Below are positions 54,712 through 61,152 of a stretch of 64,000 bases of DNA, piece by piece. Every line of letters starts with the position of its first letter. Position 1 is the first letter of the stretch. This stretch comes from Alphaproteobacteria bacterium (GTDB lineage: Bacteria; Pseudomonadota; Alphaproteobacteria; CACIAM-22H2): NCBI GenBank assembly GCA_017308135.1, contig JAFKFM010000007.1:700001-764000 (forward strand), read 5' to 3'. A program made the position numbers and the translations under genes. Below the pieces are notes generated by a model. That model saw only the letters and a program-made list of their open reading frames with translations, ran no database searches and had not been told where the DNA came from.

Positions 54712-55116
54712 TTAACTTTCGCCCTTCGCCCAGTATTCCTTCAGCCGTGTCGTCCGCAGGCCCCGTGTGCCATGGCGTTCGATCAGCCGCTGCCAAGATT
54801 GGAATTCCTCGGCCGACAGCGAATAGGTCCGGCAGGCGTCCTCGGCGGTCAATTGGCCGGCTTTTACGGCCTCGACGATCGCGGCTTTGCGCCGGACCAC
54901 CCAGCGCTGGGTGCCGGGTGCGGGCAGGGCGATCGGCTTGCGGTTCGAAGATACCGCCTTTTGTTCCGCCATGCGGAATGTCGGTGCGTCGAACGTGGCA
55001 AAGGGGCGCGAAGATGTTTCGGTCATGAACTCGGCGGCGGCGCCGTCATAAGGGCGGAATGCGCCGGACTCTAGGGGAAGCGCGCTTAAGCAATCGTTGA
55101 CGTCGTCGGTGTTCAT
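54712..55116 (-). CDS. sciP: SciP-like CtrA-interacting regulator (DUF1153)
   Basis: 134 residues from the ATG at 55116, which has GGAGAG upstream and overlaps the previous gene's stop (ATGA). The C-terminal 70 residues match DUF1153/SciP: LPAPGTQRWVVRRKAAIVEA, VKAGQLTAEDACRTYSLSAE, EFQSWQRLIERHGTRGLRTT. This is a helix-turn-helix domain that in Caulobacter binds CtrA and DNA and blocks CtrA-activated genes. The N-terminal 60 residues are unusually long for SciP (about 93 residues in Caulobacter); an internal Met at 55026 would give a more normal 104. It lies directly upstream of fliF. Confidence 0.88.
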   Translation of the reverse strand: MNTDDVNDCLSALPLESGAFRPYDGAAAEFMTETSSRPFATFDAPTFRMAEQKAVSSNRKPIALPAPGTQRWVVRRKAAIVEAVKAGQLTAEDACRTYSLSAEEFQSWQRLIERHGTRGLRTTRLKEYWAKGES

Positions 55117-55763
55117 CCGGGCTCTCCGGGCTTGAGGCAATCGTGCGGGCATAAAAGCAAAGTCAAAGTCAAATCGCGGCGGCCGAGCGTGTAGCGCTTG
55201 CACCGTCCGCAGTCGCGCAGCCACGCGGAAGGATCGCGCGCCACGATGGGGTCGAGCGCGCCGATCGCCGCGAACGGGGCGGGGCGCACGCGCGATAGGC
55301 CCGGCTCGTCGGCATGCGGATCGGGATCCGACCGCCAGCCGATGCCCGGCACGAAGCGCCACAGGAATTCGTATTCGGCGCGCACGCCGCCATCGTCCAT
55401 GACCGCGAAGCCGGTCGCGACGGGTTTGCGCGAATTTTCGTCCGGGGCGGGCAGCAGCCGTTCCCAAGCCTGGGCGGAATGGCGCAGCAGCAATGGTTCG
55501 ACGACCAGCGGCTTGCCGCCCGGTGTGGCGCGCCACACCAGCACATGCGCTTCGCCGCCCCGCGGCAGTTTGACCTGATAGGCGCCGTCCGTCCGCCAAT
55601 CGCCGCTCGCCGCGCGCCGGGCGTTCGCGTCGGTCCACAAAGGCTCGGCGAAACCGTCGAGCAGCTTGGCGAAAGACGCACCGCCCGCGCGCATTCCCGC
55701 CGCCTCGCGCGCGGCGAGGCTGGCGGCGGCCAAAGCCGCGGCGTGGGCGATGCGCGTCGACAT
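55113..55763 (-). CDS. Unknown protein with CxxC...CxxxC tail, coupled to the SciP-like gene
   Basis: 216 residues, no family recognised. The N-terminal 40 residues are Ala-rich helix (no cleavable signal seen). The middle (about 60-150) looks like a beta-rich domain: YQVKLPRGGEAHVLVWRATP, GFAVMDDGGVRAEYEFLWRF. The C-terminus has four cysteines, C185, C188, C205 and C209 (DCGRCKRYTLG, then LLLCPHDCL), a zinc- or iron-sulfur-binding arrangement. It lies between flgD and the SciP-like gene, overlaps the latter (ATGA), and is 15 bases from flgD, so it is expressed with flagellar and cell-cycle genes. Confidence 0.75.
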   Translation of the reverse strand: MSTRIAHAAALAAASLAAREAAGMRAGGASFAKLLDGFAEPLWTDANARRAASGDWRTDGAYQVKLPRGGEAHVLVWRATPGGKPLVVEPLLLRHSAQAWERLLPAPDENSRKPVATGFAVMDDGGVRAEYEFLWRFVPGIGWRSDPDPHADEPGLSRVRPAPFAAIGALDPIVARDPSAWLRDCGRCKRYTLGRRDLTLTLLLCPHDCLKPGEPG

Positions 55764-55778
55764 AAGCTAAACCTCCGC

Positions 55779-56462
55779 TCAGCTCGGCGTGGGGGCCGTA
55801 CCGCGCACGGCGCCCAGTTGGCTCAGCGGCAGGGTGACGCCATCGACCGTCAGCATCGTGGTGCCGTTGATGAAGCGCACGTCCGACACGACGCCGGTGA
55901 TGACCGTCTTGACGGTGATGTTCTGCGCGGCCGCGTTCTGCGCCACGACTTCGACCTTGTAGTCGCCGTCGGGGACTTGCGCGCCGGTATCCGACGTGCC
56001 GTTCCACTCGACGGCGTTGCGGCCGGCCTTGTTGGTGCCTTCCATACGACGGACCAGCGCGCCGTCCTTGTCGTAGATGTTGATGATCGTGCGCGAGGCT
56101 TCCTCGGGCAGTTCGTAGGTGACGACGCCGACGCTGTCGACGAGGCCGACGACGCTGCCGTTGAGATCGACTTCCTTGCCGATATAGCTGACGGCGTTGC
56201 CCGCCTGAGAGCTCTTCTGCAGCGCGATCAGCGTTTCCAGATTCTGGTTCTGGCGGATCGACTGTTCGACCGACGAGAACTGGACGAGCTGCTGGGTGAA
56301 CTGCGTCGTGTCCATCGGCGACAGCGGGTTCTGGTTCTGCAACTGCGCGGTCAGCAGCTTCAGGAACGTGTCGAAGTTCTTGCCGAAGGTCGCGGCGGAA
56401 GCCGCCGAGGCGCCGGTCGCGGCGCCGCCGCTGGCGTAGTTGGTGGTGATGGAGCCGGACAT
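55779..56462 (-). CDS. flgD: Flagellar hook assembly protein FlgD
   Basis: 227 residues. The N-terminal export and assembly region FLKLLTAQLQNQNPLSPMDT, TQFTQQLVQFSSVEQS is diagnostic; the C-terminal half is a Tudor plus FnIII-like hybrid domain (EWNGTSDTGAQVPDGDYKVEV). FlgD forms the hook scaffold cap. It follows fliK by 18 bases. Confidence 0.95.
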   Translation of the reverse strand: MSGSITTNYASGGAATGASAASAATFGKNFDTFLKLLTAQLQNQNPLSPMDTTQFTQQLVQFSSVEQSIRQNQNLETLIALQKSSQAGNAVSYIGKEVDLNGSVVGLVDSVGVVTYELPEEASRTIINIYDKDGALVRRMEGTNKAGRNAVEWNGTSDTGAQVPDGDYKVEVVAQNAAAQNITVKTVITGVVSDVRFINGTTMLTVDGVTLPLSQLGAVRGTAPTPS

Positions 56463-56480
56463 GGTTCTATCTCCTGAAAA

Positions 56481-58067
56481 TCAGACGGCCAAATCGAGGC
56501 CGCCGGCGGCCCGACGGGCCGCGCGGTAATTGGCATGGATGGGGGCGGGAGCAGCGGTGGACGCATTGTCGTCGCCGCCGTCGCGGCCGGCGCGGCCGCG
56601 CTGATCGCGGCCCAGATCGGCGAAGGCTTGCGCGTTTTCGCGGTTGTCCCCGCGCATCGAGAAGTTCAGGCCGCCCGCATCGGGTTTAAGACCGGCTTCC
56701 TGCAACGCGCGTTCGAGTTGGCGGCTGTCGTTGCGCAAGGCTTCCAGCGTGTGGGCCTGTTCGGCGGCGAAGGACGCGCGCAGCGTGCCGTCGCGGCCGA
56801 CTTCGAGCTTGACGTCGATGCGGCCGAGTTCGGTGGGGTTGAGGCGGATCGTGATCTGGTTGTGGCCGTCGTCGACCGCCTTGCGCACATGCACGGCGAC
56901 TTGTTCATGCGGCGGCACGATCGGCGCGCGGGGCTTGGCGTCGGCCGTGCTTTGCGTCGCTTGGGCGTTTTGCGCGCGGTCGAGCGCTTGGCCGAACATC
57001 GGATTGGCGTCGGCGGGCTTAACGCTGGGCTTGGCCTTGTCGTCGCCGGCGAGGGCGGCGTTGGCCGCCTTGTCGGCGTCGAGCGTGATTTCGCCGTTGC
57101 CGGCTTGCGCTTGCGCGCTCGCCTGCACGGCCAGCGCCACGACGGGAGCGACCGGGGCGGCCATCGCCATCGGCTGCGACAGCGTGACGATCATTTGGCC
57201 TTTGGCATCGGCCTTCGCGTCGACTTTGGCCTCCGCCTTGGCTTCGCCGTCGTCGTTCGCGGCGGCGGCGGCCATCACGGCGGGATTGGCCGCACCCCGC
57301 ATCACGAAGTCGGCGAAATCCTCTTCGATCGCTTCGGCGGCTTGCGGCTTCACGCCGGGATGGGCGCCGGTCGCGAGTTCGAGCTGTTGCTTGGCGGCCT
57401 TGGCGTCCGCGCCGGCGGCGACGACGGCTTCGCCGCCCTCGACCGGGGTTTCGCCCGCTTCGCCGTTCATCTTGGCCATCATCAGGCCGATCTGGTGCGC
57501 GGCGGCAAGGGCCGACATCTTCACCAGTTCGGGCGACACGCCGGTCGACACATTCGCGTCGGCATCCGCGGTTTCGATCTTGGCTTGCGTATCCGTGTCG
57601 ACGCTCGCCTCGTCGGCGGCGGCGTTGTCGGCCGGCTTTGCGACGACGACGTCCGTATCTTTCGCGTCGGCCTCCGTCACGGGCTCGGCCTTGTCGGAAA
57701 CGGGTTTCTCGGCGGCCGCTTTATCGGCGTGCACCTTTTCCGCGTGGGCCTTTTCGGCCTGCGCCTTCTCGGCCTGCGCGGGGCGATCGGTCTTCTCGGG
57801 ACGCTCCGCCTTTTCCGGACGCTCGTTACGCTCGGGCCGCTCGGCGCGTTCCGGACGATCGTTGCGATCGTTGCGCTGCGGGCGGGCGCTGAAATCCTCG
57901 TTGTGCGTTTCGCGGCGCGCGGCCGTGGGGGCGGCGGAACGCGACTTGTTATCCGCCTGGCCCAGCAACTGGGCGAAGCGCTCGCCCGAATTGTCGGCGA
58001 AGCGGCGGGGCTGGCTGGCCTGGCCGTTGTCGGTACGCAGCAGGCTCTCGAGGGCGGACAAATCCAT
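56481..58067 (-). CDS. fliK: Flagellar hook-length control protein FliK
   Basis: 528 residues. A secreted, disordered ruler region spans residues 1-390 and is rich in Ala, Asp, Lys and Glu, with R-P-E and A-E-K repeats at residues 65-121. The C-terminal Flg_hook domain (about 390-490) has HVRKAVDDGHNQITIRLNPT, ELGRIDVKLEVGRDGTLRAS and LEALRNDSRQLERALQEAGL. The long ruler suits a hook of ordinary length. First gene of the leftward fliK-flgD operon, with a sigma-54-type site upstream. Confidence 0.92.
   Translation of the reverse strand: MDLSALESLLRTDNGQASQPRRFADNSGERFAQLLGQADNKSRSAAPTAARRETHNEDFSARPQRNDRNDRPERAERPERNERPEKAERPEKTDRPAQAEKAQAEKAHAEKVHADKAAAEKPVSDKAEPVTEADAKDTDVVVAKPADNAAADEASVDTDTQAKIETADADANVSTGVSPELVKMSALAAAHQIGLMMAKMNGEAGETPVEGGEAVVAAGADAKAAKQQLELATGAHPGVKPQAAEAIEEDFADFVMRGAANPAVMAAAAANDDGEAKAEAKVDAKADAKGQMIVTLSQPMAMAAPVAPVVALAVQASAQAQAGNGEITLDADKAANAALAGDDKAKPSVKPADANPMFGQALDRAQNAQATQSTADAKPRAPIVPPHEQVAVHVRKAVDDGHNQITIRLNPTELGRIDVKLEVGRDGTLRASFAAEQAHTLEALRNDSRQLERALQEAGLKPDAGGLNFSMRGDNRENAQAFADLGRDQRGRAGRDGGDDNASTAAPAPIHANYRAARRAAGGLDLAV
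57705..57875 (-). repeat. Degenerate in-frame repeats in the FliK ruler
   Basis: The segment encoding residues 65-121 is built from short repeats: RPER/RPEK units of about six residues, then QAEKA/HAEKV units of five. At DNA level they are CGGACGCTC- and GCCTTTTCG-like words on the plus strand. Slippage here would change ruler length. Confidence 0.7.
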
Positions 58068-58109
58068 TGGTGCGAACTCGCGTTCGGGGTTTTTGGTCTT
58101 CCCCTTCTC

Positions 58110-58126
58110 AGCAAGCCCGAGGCCAA
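58110..58126 (-). promoter_or_regulatory. Candidate sigma-54 promoter upstream of fliK
   Basis: Minus strand TTGGCCTCGGGCTTGCT: the GG of the -24 box and the GC of the -12 box have the exact sigma-54 spacing, with three mismatches in the -24 box. The predicted transcript start is near 58098, about 30 bases before the fliK ATG at 58067. Confidence 0.5.
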
Positions 58127-58196
58127 TAACTAACGCATTGAAATAACGTGATTTACGCTCCGGCCAAGGCGGCGAAAAAGACCTGCGCGGAAGAAT

Positions 58197-60329
58197 TCAC
58201 CCGGCAGTTTTTTCCCGTTCGCGCGCTTCCGCCATCGCCAGGAATGCGCCGTCGAGATCGCGCGCAAAGCGTTGCGCATCGCCCAATTCGCGACGCGAAA
58301 TCTCGCCACGCAGCGCGGCGCGCAAAGCGGCACGCTTGCCCGCGTCGCGCGCGAGTTCGACCGCCACACGTATATAGGCGTCGGGATCATGCGCGATCCA
58401 TTCGGGATGACCCGCACGGGTCAGCAGGGCGGCGGCTGTGCGACCCGCCGGCCGCGTGCCCAACAGCGTGACGACGGGTACCCCCATCGCCAAAGCCTCG
58501 CAGGTCGTCGTGACGCCGTTATAAGGGAAGGTGTCGAGCGCCACGTCGATGCCGTTATAAAGGTCGAGATGGGCGCGCGGATTTTCGACCCGCGACAGCA
58601 GGATGACGCGATCGCGCGCGACGCCGCGTTTCTCGAACTGCGCCTGCGCGGCTTGGGCGACCGTAGGATCGGTTAAAGCGCGGTTCTTCAGAACAAGCCG
58701 CGCTTCCGGAACTTGGCGCAGAATCTCGGCCCACAATGCCAAGCACGGCGCCGAATGCTTCGGCCAGATATTGAACGAGCCGAAGACAGGGGCGGCGTTT
58801 CCGCTCACGCGCGGCTCGGGCGTGCCCTCGGGCGGCGCGTAGCAATGAATGCCCTGCGGCATCAACCACGGCGCTTCGGGTCCCGCCTGCGGCTCGGGAT
58901 CGCAGATCGCATCGCTCAAGCGCCAATCGATCGCGGGCAAACCGGTGGGATCGGCATAGCCGAGCCAGCTTGCCTGCACGGGGGCGGGGCGGCGGGCGAA
59001 CACATCCAGCCGATTGCCCGCGGTATGTCCGGCAAGATCGACCAGAACGTCGATCCCGTCTTCGCGGATGCGCGCGGCCACGGCGTCCGCATTTTGGCCG
59101 ATCGTCGTGCGCCATTGATCGAAGCCGGGTTTCAGCTTGGCGCTGATCGCGTCTTCGTTGGCGAGTTCGGAATAGGCGTAAAGCGCGATCTTATCCTTCG
59201 CGCGCGCGGCCAGATAAGGCAGCAGAAACCACGCGACCGAATGCGAACGCAGATCGGGCGACACGAAGCCCACACGCAATTTGCCGTCGCGTTTGCGCAA
59301 AGCGGGGGCGGGTGGCGTTTGCGGGTAATGACGTGCGGCCCATTGCGTGGCGGCGTCGCGGGCCCGTTCGCGCGTGATTGCGGGATCGAACAGCCTGGCG
59401 TAAAGCGCGTTGGCGCCGGCGATCGGATCGCCGGCGATCGCTTCCCATTCGTTGCGCGCGGCGACGGCATCGCCCGCATCGAGGATCGCGGCGGCGAGGT
59501 TGGCGCGGGCGGGGCCATGGCCGGGATCGGCTTTCAACGCCGCAAGACACGCATCGCGGGCACCCGAAATATCGCCGCGCTCGGTCAGCATCGCGCCGAG
59601 ATTGGCCAGCGTGATCGCGTTGTTGGGTTCGAGCGCGGCCGCGCGTTTCAGCGCTTCGATGGCGCCGTCGATATCGCCCATCGCGCGGCGCGCATTGCCG
59701 AGATTGGCGACCAGCGGTCCCCAACCGCACTCGGCGGCGGGGGCGAGCACGCCCAAGGCTTCCGACGCGCGACCGAGATCGAGGAGTGCCGCCCCCAGCC
59801 CGTTGATCGCCGCAATCTCGCCGGGCGCAAGCGTCAGCACGCGACGGTAATCGTCGATCGCGGCGGCGGCATCGCCTTGCGCGTGTTTGGCGAGTGCGAG
59901 GCCCAGCCACGCCTGCACGTCGCCAGGATTGCCGGTGGCGAGGATCGTAAAATGCGCGATCGCGGTGGCGTTGTCGCCGCCCGTCAAGGCGGCGCGCGCC
60001 AGCATCGCGCGGGCGGGGGCGAGATTGGGATCGAGCGTCAACGCGGTGTGCGCTGCGGCAAGGGCGGGGGCATTCTGGCCTAATGCGATCAGCACATTGG
60101 CGCGATTGAGATGGAAGGGCGCTACCCTGGGCGACAGCCCGATCGCCCGATCGATCTGGGCGAGCCCCTCCATCGCATGGCCCGCTTGATAAAGCAGTAC
60201 GCCCAGCAGATGGGGAATGGCCGGATCGAATGGGGCGGCGGCTTGCGCTTCCATATAAAGCGCATGCGCTTCGTTAAGGCGGCCGGCCTGATGATGGGCC
60301 ATCGCCTGCGCGAGAATCGATTCGGCCAT
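58197..60329 (-). CDS. TPR-containing O-GlcNAc-transferase-like glycosyltransferase (SPINDLY/OGT type)
   Basis: 710 residues from the ATG at 60329. About nine tetratricopeptide repeats fill residues 1-310 (NLGNARRAMGDIDGAIEALK, ALEPNNAITLANLGAML). The OGT-type GT41 domain follows (about 345-700): VGFVSPDLRSHSVAWFLLP, VLVDLAGHTAGNRLDVFARR, SWLGYADPTGLPAIDW and LDTFPYNGVTTTCEALAMGV. Such enzymes glycosylate Ser or Thr of proteins; beside flaF and the hook-filament genes, flagellin is the likely substrate, by inference. The open frame up to 60941 antisense to flaF is not coding. Confidence 0.9.
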   Translation of the reverse strand: MAESILAQAMAHHQAGRLNEAHALYMEAQAAAPFDPAIPHLLGVLLYQAGHAMEGLAQIDRAIGLSPRVAPFHLNRANVLIALGQNAPALAAAHTALTLDPNLAPARAMLARAALTGGDNATAIAHFTILATGNPGDVQAWLGLALAKHAQGDAAAAIDDYRRVLTLAPGEIAAINGLGAALLDLGRASEALGVLAPAAECGWGPLVANLGNARRAMGDIDGAIEALKRAAALEPNNAITLANLGAMLTERGDISGARDACLAALKADPGHGPARANLAAAILDAGDAVAARNEWEAIAGDPIAGANALYARLFDPAITRERARDAATQWAARHYPQTPPAPALRKRDGKLRVGFVSPDLRSHSVAWFLLPYLAARAKDKIALYAYSELANEDAISAKLKPGFDQWRTTIGQNADAVAARIREDGIDVLVDLAGHTAGNRLDVFARRPAPVQASWLGYADPTGLPAIDWRLSDAICDPEPQAGPEAPWLMPQGIHCYAPPEGTPEPRVSGNAAPVFGSFNIWPKHSAPCLALWAEILRQVPEARLVLKNRALTDPTVAQAAQAQFEKRGVARDRVILLSRVENPRAHLDLYNGIDVALDTFPYNGVTTTCEALAMGVPVVTLLGTRPAGRTAAALLTRAGHPEWIAHDPDAYIRVAVELARDAGKRAALRAALRGEISRRELGDAQRFARDLDGAFLAMAEAREREKTAG

Positions 60330-60370
60330 GGGTGGATTATAAGGACGGGTGCAAATTCCCGCGCTTTCCC

Positions 60371-60407
60371 TTAATCTTATCGTTAATCTTTTCGCGCATT
60401 CTATAAG
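60371..60407 (+). promoter_or_regulatory. Candidate CtrA-dependent promoter of flaF
   Basis: TTAATCTTATCGTTAA (two TTAA, eight bases apart) at 60371-60386, followed 15 bases on by a TATAAG -10-like box (60402-60407). The paired TTAA overlapping the -35 position is how CtrA-activated promoters are built, although the standard spacer is seven. A 7-bp hairpin (CGGGGGC / GCCCCCG, 60418-60435) lies in the leader. Confidence 0.45.
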
Positions 60408-60464
60408 GCGCCGAAATCGGGGGCGGGTGCCCCCGGCGACAGAACGGGATCCAAGGGGTCGAAG

Positions 60465-60902
60465 ATGAGCGGCTACCAGGCTTACGGTAAAGTACAGAAC
60501 GCGACCGAAAATCCGCGTTCGCTGGAGTATCGCCTGCTGGGGCAGGTGACCGCCGCCCTGACCAAAGCGCGCGACAGCGGCAAGCGCGGCACGTCGGATT
60601 TCGTCGACGCCATGCTGTGGAACAAGAAGGTGTGGGACGCCTTCATCGTCGACCTGTCGAGCGAGGGCAACAAGCTGCCCAAGGAATTGCGCGCCCAGAT
60701 CATCGGGATCGGCCTGTGGGTCGGCCGGGAAACGATCCAGGTGCTGGACGGCACGGGCGATATCGACTCCCTGATCAACGTCAACAAGACGATCATGGAA
60801 GGCCTCGCGCCGCAAACCGGCGCCGCGGCGACCGCCGCGCCGGCCTCGGCCGCGGCTCCCGCCGGCCGCCCGGCCGCCGGTATGGGGTCGGTCAGCGCCT
60901 AA
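60465..60902 (+). CDS. flaF: Flagellin synthesis regulator FlaF
   Basis: 145 residues. The FlaF domain fills residues 1-115: YQAYGKVQNATENPRSLEYR, LLGQVTAALTKARDSGKRGT and LPKELRAQIIGIGLWVGRET. In alphaproteobacteria FlaF acts as an export chaperone and positive factor for flagellin, opposite to FlbT. The Ala/Pro/Gly-rich tail (residues 118-145) exceeds the usual length. No flbT or flagellin gene is adjacent in the window. It ends at a strong terminator. Confidence 0.92.
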   Translation: MSGYQAYGKVQNATENPRSLEYRLLGQVTAALTKARDSGKRGTSDFVDAMLWNKKVWDAFIVDLSSEGNKLPKELRAQIIGIGLWVGRETIQVLDGTGDIDSLINVNKTIMEGLAPQTGAAATAAPASAAAPAGRPAAGMGSVSA

Positions 60903-60924
60903 GCGCCGCTTACCCAAACGCTTC

Positions 60925-60956
60925 AAAAAGGCCGCCGGCACCCCGGCGGCCTTTTT
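60925..60956 (+). terminator. Intrinsic terminator of flaF
   Basis: A perfect 14-bp stem (AAAAAGGCCGCCGG / CCGGCGGCCTTTTT) with a 4-base loop CACC and a terminal T-run, 22 bases after the flaF stop. The A-run makes it work on the other strand too. Confidence 0.92.
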
Positions 60957-61076
60957 CGTTTCGGGGCGGCAATCCCGGCCCTATGGACGGAAATTTCTGC
61001 CGGGTCGGACCTGCAGAATTGGCCCTGAATGGTGAATCGCTTTTAACCACCCCCTTGAAATGTAACGATTTCTATC

Positions 61077-61093
61077 CTGGCACGGGCGTTGCG
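61077..61093 (+). promoter_or_regulatory. Sigma-54 promoter of flgK
   Basis: CTGGCACGGGCGTTGCG matches the sigma-54 consensus (YTGGCACGRNNNTTGCW) at every specified position but the last, with exact spacing. The predicted start is near 61104, about 50 bases before the flgK ATG. Expected to be activated by FlbD. The rest of the 250-base gap holds one GANTC (61034) and a TTAA (61043). Confidence 0.9.
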
Positions 61094-61152
61094 AATTCCT
61101 TGGCAAGCCCGACGGCGGATCTTTCGACCGGCGGGCGCTTTGGAGATCGAAA

